Source: Chitinophaga horti | GTDB taxonomy: Bacteria > Bacteroidota > Bacteroidia > Chitinophagales > Chitinophagaceae | DNA length: 64,000 nucleotides | Assembly (NCBI RefSeq): GCF_022867795.2 | Contig: NZ_CP107006.1 | Span: forward strand, 3,162,001-3,226,000 | Direction of reading: 5' to 3' | Shown here: positions 6,872 to 15,413 of the stretch, piece after piece | Numbering within the stretch: the first letter of the stretch is position 1 | How the letters are laid out: each line of letters begins with the position of its first letter | Notes under the pieces: model-generated | The model's database searches: none | What the model was told of the DNA's origin: nothing | What the model saw: the letters and a program-made list of their open reading frames with translations, nothing else | Translations under genes and position numbers: made by a program

Positions 6872-9034
6872 ATGAGCATATTCAATCATTTCAGGCATTT
6901 AAACCTGACTCCCGACCAGGAAAATGCAGTAAAAGAGTTAGAATTATTCTTACATAGCCCTGCGAAAATTTTCATGCTGAAGGGATATGCAGGAAGTGGA
7001 AAAACAACACTATTGAAAGGTTTCATAGCATACCTTAATACTATGAATACCAAATATCAGTTGATGGCGCCAACCGGCAGGGCAGCAAAGGTCATTAATC
7101 AGAAAACAGGCTTTCTTTCTACTACTATTCACAAGGGTATTTACAGTTTCCACGATCTGCAGGAAATAGAGCATAGTGAGGATGAAAATGATGTTTCTTT
7201 CCTATACCATTACAAAATCAGGAATAATCCGGAGGCCCACAACTCCATTCTGATTGTAGATGAAGCCTCCATGGTAAGCGACGTTTTAAGCCAAGGTGAG
7301 TTCTTTCGTTTTGGCAGCGGACAATTACTGCGGGACTTAATTGCTTACGGAAGAAATCAGGACCCTGCGACGACCGGAAAAATTATTTTCCTGGGAGACC
7401 CTGCCCAGCTACCACCTGTGGGCATGAGATTCTCCCCTGCACTTGATGCACAATATCTTAATAAAACCTACAATCTGACCGTTTCCCAGGCAGAAATGAA
7501 GGAAGTGAAGCGCCAGGACGCGAATAATGGAATTTTAACAGCGGCGACTAAAATCAGAAAATGCCTTACTTCCGGCTACTTCAACGATTTCGACCTCAGA
7601 AAAAACGACAAGGATATATTTAATCCATCTTACCATGAGTACCTTGAAACCTACAAGGCACAACCAAATCAGAAAATAATTATTTGCTACAAAAACGAAA
7701 CTGCGCTTGATTTGAACCTTACCATCCGCAAAGATAAACACGGTGACCACCTTCCAATCCAACCATCTGACACCGTAATCATAGGAGGCAACAACTATCG
7801 TTTGGGAATAATGAACGGAGAGTTTGCCGTTGTTTCAGAAGCCAGTCCGTCAGTCGAAAGCAGGGATATCGCCTTTTACGTCAAGGGAGGTAAAACCAAA
7901 CAAGTGAAACTCAGCTGGCGCAACGTCAGCCTCGTTTTTCCCGATGAAAACGATCAATCCAAAACTATTACCGGTTTTATGCTGGAGAACTACCTGTATG
8001 GCGACAACTACCTAACGCCCGAAGAACAGCGGGCACTTTACATAGATTTCAAACACAGGCATCCCAAACTTAAAAAAGGAACAAAAGAATTTGAAGAGGC
8101 GATCATCAACGATAAGTACTTCAACTGTATAATGCTGAAATTCGGCTATGCCGTTACCTGTCATAAAGCGCAAGGTGGTGAGTGGCCGAATGCCTTTGTT
8201 TTCTGGGACAGGGGCATACAAAAAAAATTCAACTTTCTCGAATCTGAACACGAACCATCGGGCAAGACCAATTCGGATTTCTATCGTTGGGCATATACGG
8301 CTATCACCCGTGCATCGAAGCAACTATTCTGTATCAACCCTCCTCACTTCTCCTCCTTTTCCGGGATGACTTTTATCGGCGCCAACGTTCAACAGGCATT
8401 TAATGAGCTAACCGGCCAAACGAACACTAACGCAGAAATTGACATGGAGAATATTTTGCCTGAACTGAAAAAATTTGGTTTATCGGATGCTCCCTTAACG
8501 ATCCAGGATCATTTCATTCAAAGATGGCACTACCTGCGACAGCACTACATCGACATCGCATCATGGCAAAAAGTTGGTTACGAAGTTCGTTATGTATTCA
8601 AAAGAGAAGGCCAAACGGCTGCCTTTAAATACTGGATGAATGGAGAAAATATCTTTAAAAGCAATTTTCAAAATCTTCCTGCTCAAACGAACTCCACCGA
8701 GCTGTTTGAACTGATCGCGAAAATATTAAATAACCCGGCGCCTGTTACAGTACGCAGGAATAATACAGCCGGCATTTTGACGCAAATCCAATTTGACATG
8801 GAATTGGAAGAAAAAAAGCCATTTTTAAAAACTTTACTCGATGCAATCACCAATGCACTGTCTGGCGACGAAACTATCGCCAACATTCAGCATATTCAAT
8901 ACAAAGAAAGATATACCATCGAAAAAAAGGGGCAATCATGCGTTATAGATTTTGAGTATAATGGCGATGGCTTCTTCGGCAGGGTTTTACCACTGGAAAA
9001 AAATGTAACAGCCCTGAATTGCTTGCAAAAATAA
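6872..9034 (+). CDS. RecD/Dda-like superfamily 1 DNA helicase (TOTE-like module); 3' end probably frameshifted
   Basis: A 720-residue ATP-dependent helicase. Walker A is GYAGSGKTT (residues 38-46), Walker B is LIVDEASMVSD, motif III is FLGDPAQLPPVG, and the C-terminal UvrD-like motifs are TCHKAQGGEWP and YTAITRASKQL. About 180 extra residues follow the helicase core. Near the end, a run of seven A (8997-9003) seems one short. With eight, the protein continues as CNSPELLAKIKSIVNTLRKA to a TAA at 9076-9078, overlapping the next gene's ATG. The pair with the downstream TPR-S1 protein matches my recollection of TOTE conflict systems. Confidence 0.88.
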   Translation: MSIFNHFRHLNLTPDQENAVKELELFLHSPAKIFMLKGYAGSGKTTLLKGFIAYLNTMNTKYQLMAPTGRAAKVINQKTGFLSTTIHKGIYSFHDLQEIEHSEDENDVSFLYHYKIRNNPEAHNSILIVDEASMVSDVLSQGEFFRFGSGQLLRDLIAYGRNQDPATTGKIIFLGDPAQLPPVGMRFSPALDAQYLNKTYNLTVSQAEMKEVKRQDANNGILTAATKIRKCLTSGYFNDFDLRKNDKDIFNPSYHEYLETYKAQPNQKIIICYKNETALDLNLTIRKDKHGDHLPIQPSDTVIIGGNNYRLGIMNGEFAVVSEASPSVESRDIAFYVKGGKTKQVKLSWRNVSLVFPDENDQSKTITGFMLENYLYGDNYLTPEEQRALYIDFKHRHPKLKKGTKEFEEAIINDKYFNCIMLKFGYAVTCHKAQGGEWPNAFVFWDRGIQKKFNFLESEHEPSGKTNSDFYRWAYTAITRASKQLFCINPPHFSSFSGMTFIGANVQQAFNELTGQTNTNAEIDMENILPELKKFGLSDAPLTIQDHFIQRWHYLRQHYIDIASWQKVGYEVRYVFKREGQTAAFKYWMNGENIFKSNFQNLPAQTNSTELFELIAKILNNPAPVTVRRNNTAGILTQIQFDMELEEKKPFLKTLLDAITNALSGDETIANIQHIQYKERYTIEKKGQSCVIDFEYNGDGFFGRVLPLEKNVTALNCLQK

Positions 9035-9067
9035 AAAGCATTGTTAACACTCTCAGAAAGGCTGATT

Positions 9068-10580
9068 ATGTCATTTAAAGAAATTAAGGAACTAAGGCAA
9101 GCGGGAAAGCTTGAAGAAGCACTACAGAGAGCAAAAACGGTTTTGGAGGCCGCGCCGGACAACGTTTGGAACAAACGCGCTATTGCTTGGGTATATTACG
9201 ACTACCTGAAAAAGAATGCACAATCCGATTCGTTCGATGCATTCAAAGAAACACTGATCAGGATTAAAGAGCTGAAGTTACCGGAAGACGAAAAAATGGT
9301 ATTTGATAATTGCGCCTGGCAAATCGGCAGTTTGGTGTTTGGCTTACAAAAAAATGAACCTGTCGATTACAGCAAAATAAACGAGCTGTTTGATATCATC
9401 AAAGACTTTCATTTTACCAGACCATCTGAGGCCTACTCATTTATCTATAGAGCTTTTCACAAAGGTTATCAAAATTGGTCACAGTACTTGCATTTTGCTA
9501 CCTGGTGGAATTTTGAATATTTGCGTGAAGGAGATTTTCTTAAAGAGGACTTTAACGGCAGACAGGTAATGTCTATCGCGGAACAGGCTTACATTGCATA
9601 CTCAAAGAAACTTTTAGAGGGAGAGCCTATAGATTACAACACCGGGCAGCAAAAAGTGATCGACAAAGAAATGATCCAGTCCTTTTTGCCCAGGCTGGAT
9701 GCATTGATCGAAAAACAGCCCGACTATCAATACCCTCCCTATTTCAAAGCAAAACTACTATTGGCACTAGGAAGTGATGACAATATCCTGTCTGCATTTC
9801 TCCCTTTTGCAAAGCAAAAAAGAAATGACTTTTGGGTTTGGGAGTTGATGACAAAAATCTTTTCCGCAGACAAGGACATTCAATTTGCTTGCTATTGTAA
9901 AGCACTTAGTTTAAAAACACCAGAGGATTTCCTGGTGAACCTTCGACATGCCTTTTCGGAAATACTCGTTGAAAGAAGAATGTTTAATGAAGCCAAAACG
10001 GAAATCCAAAAAGTAATAGCCACCAGGAAAAAAATGAATGGAAGGTACCTTACCAAATTTCACAATGGGCAGAACAGGAATGGTACAAATCTGCGACTGC
10101 TAAAAAAGACAACCACGACCTATACCAGGGTAAAGTAAGACAAGCAGAAGAAATATTATACCAGGACATACCCGAAGAGATCGTTGTAGTTGAATTTGTT
10201 AACGGGAACAAGAATATGTTGAATTTTTTGAAGGACATGACGAAATCCGGGTTTTTCAACTATTCGGGGCACCTGCCCCAACCCGAAATAGGGGATATAC
10301 TAAAAGTCCGATTCCATGGAAACGGCCAGGATGGATTTTATAAACTGCTCACCGCGAAAAGAGCCGAAGCTCATTTGACATGCAATGCAGTAAAAGAATT
10401 TGAAGGGACATTAAGGCTAATTTCTCCACAAAACTTCGGCTTCGTTGAAGATGTCTTTATTGACTCCAAAATCATAGAAGAGCGTAAGTTAAATACCGGA
10501 GAGACGGTAAAAGGAAGGGCGATCCGGTCATTCAATAAGAAAAAAATGAATGGGGATGGAGAACGATAGCAATTAATTAG
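9068..10580 (+). pseudogene. TPR plus S1/cold-shock-like protein, broken by two one-base losses (TOTE-like)
   Basis: The ATG at 9068 follows an AGAAAGG ribosome site. The first part has TPR-like helices (EIKELRQAGKLEEALQRAK, and a W-N-K-R-A-I-A-W-V motif). The frame breaks at an A5 run (10008-10012). With one more A it continues as NSHQEKNEWKVPYQISQWAE and on through EEIVVVEFVNGNKNML. Then come OB-fold-like strands: GHLPQPEIGDILKVRFH and FEGTLRLISPQNFGFVEDVF. A second loss in an A7 run (10540-10546) hides a natural C-terminus, NKKKNEWGWRTIAIN, stopping at 10578-10580. The repaired protein is about 504 residues. The TPR then S1/CSD architecture beside a helicase is what I recall of TOTE conflict systems. 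Confidence 0.7.
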
Positions 10581-10600
10581 TCAACGCATGCTACTCTAGC

Positions 10601-10632
10601 CTTGCACTTCCCCTCCCAATGCCCTACCTTAG
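10601..10632 (+). promoter_or_regulatory. Candidate promoter for lipoprotein/methyltransferase pair
   Basis: CTTG, 20 bases, then TACCTTAG, resembling TTTG-N19-TAnnTTTG with one mismatch in each box. It lies 5 bases before the chosen ATG at 10638, so the leader would be very short. Confidence 0.35.
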
Positions 10633-10637
10633 CCCCC

Positions 10638-11258
10638 ATGCACAAACTTCTCCACCCACACCTGCTCCTCTTAGCCGTAATATGCTGCTTCACCAACACC
10701 TCCTGCAGCAAAGACGACAGTAAAGGCGGCAACACCAACGCAACAGGCGTACGACTCAAACATTTTACCACAGCCACGGCGGTGCATGCAGCCATTGGCA
10801 GCTTCATGACCCAGTACAAGAACAACGACGGCGAGTTCGAAAACTACGGCAATTACCCGAACCTCCCGCACATCTATCGCTACACGGTATATTGGACGCA
10901 CCCTTTCGGCGACGATTACGAAGCAAGCCGCCATATTTCTGCGGATGCGGGCATGGGAAGCGACTCCAGGGAGGAAATTCTTGAATACTCGCCCGGATAT
11001 GCAGAAATCAAAGATAGCCGCTTAGGAAAGCCGCCTTACGAAAATGTGTTCGTCATCAAAAAAATGGATAGCGATAAACGGGACTGGCGCTTCGAAATGT
11101 ATATCAACCTGGATGCTGTTAACAACGACAACCAGGTGATCACGCTCTCCGGCACGTATAGCCCGTGGCACGATGATGTTGAACCAATGGCGCCCAAACC
11201 ACCCGGAGATGCTGCAGCCATCAGCGCCATGTTACAATTAACAGAAACCATCCCATGA
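10638..11258 (+). CDS. Lipoprotein of unknown function
   Basis: A 206-residue predicted lipoprotein. The ATG at 10638 puts a hydrophobic signal directly before a lipobox, TNTSC, with the lipidated cysteine at residue 23. The mature part opens with a flexible SKDDSKGGNTN linker. It then has a compact domain rich in aromatic residues (IYRYTVYWTHPFGDDYEAS) that I cannot assign. The stop shares the ATGA overlap with the methyltransferase start at 11255, so the two are translationally coupled. The link between a surface lipoprotein and a methyltransferase is not obvious. Confidence 0.75.
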   Translation: MHKLLHPHLLLLAVICCFTNTSCSKDDSKGGNTNATGVRLKHFTTATAVHAAIGSFMTQYKNNDGEFENYGNYPNLPHIYRYTVYWTHPFGDDYEASRHISADAGMGSDSREEILEYSPGYAEIKDSRLGKPPYENVFVIKKMDSDKRDWRFEMYINLDAVNNDNQVITLSGTYSPWHDDVEPMAPKPPGDAAAISAMLQLTETIP

Positions 11259-11962
11259 ATAAATCACTCTCCCACCACGTCTACAACGACCGTTCTTTCG
11301 CAGAACAGTACGCCCAAAACATCACCAACAACCCCTGGAACGCCGGCTACGAACGCCCCGCGTCCTTATCACTGCTACCCGATAACCTAAACGGCCTGCA
11401 TATACTCGACGCCGGCTGCGGACCGGGCATAACGACGAAGGAGTTTCTCGAAAAACAAGCTACCGTCACCGCCATCGATTACAGCGATGCCATGGTCAGC
11501 CTGGCACAGGAAAACACAGGCGGCCGGGCGCACATCGTTCAACATGACTTGAACGAACCGCTTAGCATGTTCGCTAACGAAAGCTTCGATGTCATATACA
11601 GCTCCCTGGTGATTCACTACATCGATGACTTAAAGGCACTGTTTGCCGAATTCCGACGGGTATTACGCAAAGGCGGCCTGCTCATCTTTTCCACCGATCA
11701 TCCGGATAACCCATTCGTCAAAGCGCAACTTGCCGCCGGCATCCGCCAGTCGTCCGTGCCGTGGGATGGCTACAATATCCACATGGATGTTTATCACCGG
11801 TCGTGGAGCGAGATTGAAAGCGCATTAACAAATAACGGTTTTTCGGTGAACAGTCAACTGTCGCCACATCCGTTACCTTTTGTGAAGGACATGTACCCCA
11901 ACGTGTATGAAACCTTATCCACGGTCCCACACTTCATTTGTATAAGGGCGGTAGTGCTTTAA
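11255..11962 (+). CDS. Class I SAM-dependent methyltransferase
   Basis: A 235-residue methyltransferase. Motif I is HILDAGCGPG at residues 49-58, the acidic strand end is VTAIDYSDAM, motif II is SFDVIYSSLVIHYI, and motif III is VLRKGGLLIFSTDHP. It belongs to the broad Methyltransf_11/25 group acting on small molecules; the substrate is unknown. The start overlaps the lipoprotein stop by four bases (ATGA). No clear terminator follows. Confidence 0.85.
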   Translation: MNKSLSHHVYNDRSFAEQYAQNITNNPWNAGYERPASLSLLPDNLNGLHILDAGCGPGITTKEFLEKQATVTAIDYSDAMVSLAQENTGGRAHIVQHDLNEPLSMFANESFDVIYSSLVIHYIDDLKALFAEFRRVLRKGGLLIFSTDHPDNPFVKAQLAAGIRQSSVPWDGYNIHMDVYHRSWSEIESALTNNGFSVNSQLSPHPLPFVKDMYPNVYETLSTVPHFICIRAVVL

Positions 11963-12060
11963 CTATGGATTAGCAGTAGCATCGTAGTAGAATTACAGTA
12001 GAATCGCCATGCATTTGCATAGCTGTTTCGGGCCCCGCGCCTGCATAGTAGTAACAGTCC

Positions 12061-12090
12061 GTATAGCTATCCAAAACCCGGTATAGCTAT
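12061..12090. repeat. Direct repeat GTATAGCTAT x2
   Basis: The 10-mer GTATAGCTAT occurs at 12061-12070 and again at 12081-12090, a spacing of 20 bases (two helical turns). It lies in the gene-free stretch before the orphan gene at 12234 and could be an operator, although no regulator is encoded next to it. Confidence 0.4.
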
Positions 12091-12118
12091 TCCAGGACGA
12101 AAAAATCACCCTTAGAAA

Positions 12119-12175
12119 AGCGACAATTGCGACAATTTGCGACAATTGCGACACTTTGCGACAAAAAACGACAAG
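12119..12175. repeat. Short tandem repeat, GCGACAATT-type
   Basis: Six imperfect copies of a GCGACA-centred unit follow each other (GCGACAATT, GCGACAATTT, GCGACAATT, GCGACACTTT, GCGACAAAAAA, CGACAAGT) with a period of 9-11 bases. The array ends just upstream of the predicted promoter of the gene at 12234. It is too short and irregular for a CRISPR array; it may be a binding array or a slippage product. Confidence 0.6.
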
Positions 12176-12182
12176 TGATTTT

Positions 12183-12210
12183 TTTGTCTCCCTACCCCCT
12201 CCTACCTTTG
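12183..12210 (+). promoter_or_regulatory. Candidate Bacteroidota promoter
   Basis: TTTG at 12183-12186, then 16 bases, then TACCTTTG (12203-12210), a full match to TAnnTTTG. The spacing is slightly short. The ATG of the next gene is at 12234, leaving a leader of about 20 bases. Confidence 0.5.
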
Positions 12211-12233
12211 CCAATAACCAATATCTACCACAT

Positions 12234-13097
12234 ATGAAAAACCGGCAAATCGACCAGTTACTGGAAGGACATACCGTTATTCGTACAGCTAACGGTCTAA
12301 AAATAAGGCGTAAGCCAGGCCCCAAAAGGGAACAGGTACTGAAAAGTGCAGCCTTCGCAGGCACGCGCAGAAGCCTGGCAGATTTTCTTCAGGCAAGCCG
12401 CCATGGCAAAGTACTACGCCAGGCGTTACACGAAGTTATTCAGCCCGTAAAAGACAAGGGCATGCACAACCGGCTCACGAGCCAGCTTTACAAGGTCGTT
12501 TCGTCAGGACAGGGCGCTATCGACCAGCTGCGGCGGTTTGAGTTTGGTGGTGTTCGTCATACGTTGGGTAATACGTTCCGCTCGAATTACAGTACGCATA
12601 TTGATGTGGCTAACCGGTGCGCCTGGGTCGACATCCCGGCGTTTAAGCCGAAGACGCAGCTGCGCGGCGCAGGCGGGGCTACGCATGTAAGGTTTCGGAT
12701 GGTATTTGCCATGATTGATTTTGATGCGGGAACGGTGGTGCGTAAAAGTGTGATTTCAGCGCCGGTGCCGATAAATAATAAGTTGACAGAGCGGCAACGG
12801 CTGCAGGTGCAACTACCAGAAGGCACGATGGGTAATGGATACCTGGCATTTAGCATCGGATTCTTCGATGGTGAGGTGGAACTGCGCGGCGGGGCGGCGG
12901 TGATGGCGGAAGTGGCGGAAGCGCCGGCGATGGCTGAAGAAACAACGCGCGTCATACCAGCAGCTCAAAAAGTCCCCCCACGCAGGCAGCAACAAGCATG
13001 GCGCATTCCCCGCATCGCCATTACCTTTAAACGCCCACATCGGAGGCTGGCACGACAACGCATACACCGGGGTTGTATGCAAACAGCTGCAGGATAG
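12234..13097 (+). CDS. Orphan hypothetical protein behind a tandem repeat
   Basis: A 287-residue protein starting at the ATG at 12234 (an upstream in-frame start at 12156 lies inside the repeat and promoter and was not used). The N-terminus is basic (LKIRRKPGPKREQVLKSA) and leads into helices with LADFLQASRHGKVLRQAL. The middle looks like a beta domain (STHIDVANRCAWVDIPAF, YLAFSIGFFDGEVELRGG). The last 45 residues are Arg- and Gln-rich and look unlike the rest, so the true end may be lost to a frame error near the A5/C6 runs around 12967-12978. Not recognised. Confidence 0.6.
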   Translation: MKNRQIDQLLEGHTVIRTANGLKIRRKPGPKREQVLKSAAFAGTRRSLADFLQASRHGKVLRQALHEVIQPVKDKGMHNRLTSQLYKVVSSGQGAIDQLRRFEFGGVRHTLGNTFRSNYSTHIDVANRCAWVDIPAFKPKTQLRGAGGATHVRFRMVFAMIDFDAGTVVRKSVISAPVPINNKLTERQRLQVQLPEGTMGNGYLAFSIGFFDGEVELRGGAAVMAEVAEAPAMAEETTRVIPAAQKVPPRRQQQAWRIPRIAITFKRPHRRLARQRIHRGCMQTAAG

Positions 13098-13132
13098 CCG
13101 TGCCTGGAGGATGACGCGCACGAAAATTCATA

Positions 13133-13162
13133 TTGACTTTCAAATAGCATTGTTTATATTTG
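13133..13162 (+). promoter_or_regulatory. Candidate promoter for the sigma/anti-sigma operon
   Basis: TTGA at 13133-13136, 18 bases, then TATATTTG at 13155-13162, a full TAnnTTTG match. It would give a leader of about 210 bases before the sigma factor, containing a 59-codon open frame (13201-13380). Confidence 0.45.
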
Positions 13163-13200
13163 CAACAATGTTGTAAATTACAGCATTCATTTATCGGCGC

Positions 13201-13380
13201 ATGAACATGAAGATGAATACCGGGCACAAACCGTCAATGACTGCTGCAGGTTGCTTTTACAGGAGCGTGGCAGGAAAAGAATTTCTTTCTACCTTTATCT
13301 GCAATGCACAACCAGTTAATGTTCCAGGCACCTCATGGCAGCCTGTCCAACTTAAACAGGCGTACAACTTTGCAGCTTGA
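13201..13380 (+). CDS. Possible 59-residue leader peptide overlapping the sigma factor start
   Basis: ATG at 13201 opens 59 codons ending in TGA at 13378-13380, which overlaps the sigma factor TTG as TTGA. The peptide (starting MNMKMNTGHKPS, ending KQAYNFAA) has no signal or known motif. The four-base overlap is typical of translational coupling. The coding evidence is weak, so this may be chance. Confidence 0.25.
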   Translation: MNMKMNTGHKPSMTAAGCFYRSVAGKEFLSTFICNAQPVNVPGTSWQPVQLKQAYNFAA

Positions 13381-13964
13381 ATAACCAGGATCTAAATAAA
13401 GAAAAAGCACTGCTGCAACAACTGGCAACAGGTGATGAGTATGCATTTCGCAGCATCTGCGAAACGTACACGCCGCTGCTTTATACGACGATCTTCCGTT
13501 TTACAAGCGAAAAATGGATCGCTGAAGAAATCATCCAGGACACCTTTTTAAAGGTATGGACTAAAAGGCAGGAGCTCGCAGAGATGGCCAACTTCAAGGG
13601 CTGGCTCTACACCGTGGCGAGCAACATGACGCTGAATGCACTTAAAAAGATGCGCCGCGAACAACAGGAGCTGGATCGCTGGCTTACTTTTAATGCGGCG
13701 GATATTGCGAAAAACGACTTAACACCGCAGGAAAAAGAAAGCTACCTGCAACTGCTCGCCGCCGCTGTAGAACGGCTCCCTCCCCGGCAGCGGGAAACGT
13801 ACCGGCTTATCAAAGAGCAGCATCTAAAAAGAAACGAGGCCGCTCGTATCATGGGTGTTTCGCCCGAAACGGTGAAGTGGAACCTGGAAGAAGCGGTGCG
13901 TAACATCCGTACGTATTGCCTGTCAAAACTGCCTGTAGTACTCACTTTACTGCTGATCGACTGA
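13377..13964 (+). CDS. ECF-type RNA polymerase sigma-70 factor
   Basis: A 195-residue extracytoplasmic-function sigma factor. Region 2 spans about residues 22-90 (ETYTPLLYTTIFRFTSEKWI, AEEIIQDTFLKVW). Region 4 is about 125-185, with LPPRQRETYRLIKEQHL and the helix-turn-helix NEAARIMGVSPETVKWNL. The start is a TTG: a stop lies 36 bases upstream in frame with no ATG between, and MNNQDL is a normal family N-terminus. It precedes a FecR-type anti-sigma gene and an STN-bearing SusC, the usual cell-surface signalling order, so it probably drives this SusC/SusD cluster. Confidence 0.9.
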   Translation: MNNQDLNKEKALLQQLATGDEYAFRSICETYTPLLYTTIFRFTSEKWIAEEIIQDTFLKVWTKRQELAEMANFKGWLYTVASNMTLNALKKMRREQQELDRWLTFNAADIAKNDLTPQEKESYLQLLAAAVERLPPRQRETYRLIKEQHLKRNEAARIMGVSPETVKWNLEEAVRNIRTYCLSKLPVVLTLLLID

Positions 13965-14049
13965 TCCCGGAAAAAAATTTTCCGTTTCCGCCCCCCAAAC
14001 GCACCATCCGGTTGTTTTACTGATAACACTCCTTAATCTTTAATCGTCT

Positions 14050-15210
14050 ATGCCCAACCTGGCCGACATACAAGCAATTTTCGACCGCTGCATGCAGGGT
14101 ACTGCCACGCAGGCGGAACGTGACCTGTTGCACGACTGGATGGAGGAGCCGCAGAACGAAGCGGCGGCGATAAAGCTTTGGGAAGATGCGTTTGCAGCAT
14201 CTGACGGCAGTTTGCAAATGGATGCACAAAGCAGGGAGCAGATGGTAACGACGATCCTCCGCAGCCAGCCGGCGCGGGTGAAACGACTGAACCCATGGCT
14301 TAAATATGCGGCGGCTATCGTGGTGTTGATCGCGGCAGCGGGTTATTTATGGCTATCCCGGCAACAACCGGCAACGCAGGTGGCGAAACAGTTGTCCCTG
14401 GAAGATATTACTCCCGGCAGAACGGGAGCGATACTGACACTGGCAGATGGCAGCACCATTTCGCTGGACTCATCCGCCAATGGTATTATCGCCCGGCAGA
14501 ACGGAACGAATGTATCGCTGCAGAACGGGCAGCTGTCGTACAACGCCGGTGAAGCTACTACGCAAACGGTGGCATACAATACGATGACGACGCCGAAAGG
14601 CATGCAATACAGCCTGGTGCTGCCAGATGGTAGTAAAGTATGGCTGAATGCAGCGAGTTCACTCACCTACCCTACGTTGTTTAACGGCAAAGAACGTCGC
14701 GTTGAAATAAAGGGAGAAGCGTATTTCGAGATCGCCCCGAATGCCACGCAGCCGTTCTTTGTAAACATAAAAAATAAGGCAGAGATACAGGTGCTGGGCA
14801 CCAGTTTCAACGTAAACGCCTATGACGATGAACCGGCGATCAACACCACGCTCGTCACCGGCAAAGTACGCATACACGCAGGAGCGCAGGCCACCCTCGC
14901 ACCCGGGCAGGAAGCACGTATTACCGCAGGAGCATCTTCTATCGCGGTGAAGCCTGGCGCTGATATAGATAAGGCCCTGGCCTGGAAGAACGGGGTGTTC
15001 GACTTTAACGGGGCCAAACTTGAAGAGGTGATGAAACAACTGTCGCGGTGGTACGATATTGATGTGGTGTACGAACAGGGTATTCCGGACAAGGAGTTTT
15101 TCGGTAAGATGAGCCGCGACGTTACACTGGCCGGCCTGTTACGGGGATTGGAAGATGCGGAGGTACACTTCCGGCTGGAAGCTGGCAGGCGACTGGTGGT
15201 GCTGCGATAA
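14050..15210 (+). CDS. FecR-family anti-sigma factor
   Basis: A 386-residue inner-membrane signal transducer. About 80 cytoplasmic residues precede a membrane helix (about 85-103, KYAAAIVVLIAAAGYLWL). The periplasmic part carries the FecR domain, with TTPKGMQYSLVLPDGSKVWL and ASSLTYPTLFNGKERRVEIK. A C-terminal DUF4974-like domain (about 305-386) includes LEEVMKQLSRWYDIDVVYE. The cytoplasmic end should bind the sigma factor encoded just upstream. The periplasmic end should contact the STN domain of the SusC encoded next. Confidence 0.92.
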   Translation: MPNLADIQAIFDRCMQGTATQAERDLLHDWMEEPQNEAAAIKLWEDAFAASDGSLQMDAQSREQMVTTILRSQPARVKRLNPWLKYAAAIVVLIAAAGYLWLSRQQPATQVAKQLSLEDITPGRTGAILTLADGSTISLDSSANGIIARQNGTNVSLQNGQLSYNAGEATTQTVAYNTMTTPKGMQYSLVLPDGSKVWLNAASSLTYPTLFNGKERRVEIKGEAYFEIAPNATQPFFVNIKNKAEIQVLGTSFNVNAYDDEPAINTTLVTGKVRIHAGAQATLAPGQEARITAGASSIAVKPGADIDKALAWKNGVFDFNGAKLEEVMKQLSRWYDIDVVYEQGIPDKEFFGKMSRDVTLAGLLRGLEDAEVHFRLEAGRRLVVLR

Positions 15211-15323
15211 CGATTCATTTATTCACTTAAACATTACCAGCAAAAACTACACAGATCAACCATTTTCATCCTTGCCAATGCGGCGAATGCGCCACCCAAA
15301 CTTATGTTTGCTCCATAAAAAAA

Positions 15324-15348
15324 CCGGAAGTGTTTGCACCACTCCCGG
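15324..15348. terminator. Hairpin between fecR and susC genes
   Basis: CCGGAAGTG and CACTCCCGG pair in 8 of 9 positions around a 7-base loop, with a run of seven A before and a short T-rich stretch after. It could be a weak terminator or attenuator separating the regulatory genes from the transport operon. Confidence 0.4.
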
Positions 15349-15413
15349 CTAATGTTTTGGATCGAACATAAAGGCTGACAACCATTTTTTCAAACCAAAA
15401 TTGCACCTAATTT

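Noticed and set aside
6600..10580. Insertion sequence or phage origin for the helicase region
   Set aside because: No transposase, integrase, terminal repeats or target duplication were seen at either side.
12119..12175. Possible plasmid-type iterons or replication origin
   Set aside because: The units are short and irregular and no replication gene is nearby; a binding array or slippage is simpler.
12156..12233. Longer N-terminus for the orphan gene starting at 12156
   Set aside because: It would translate the tandem repeat and the promoter boxes; the ATG at 12234 has a typical short leader.
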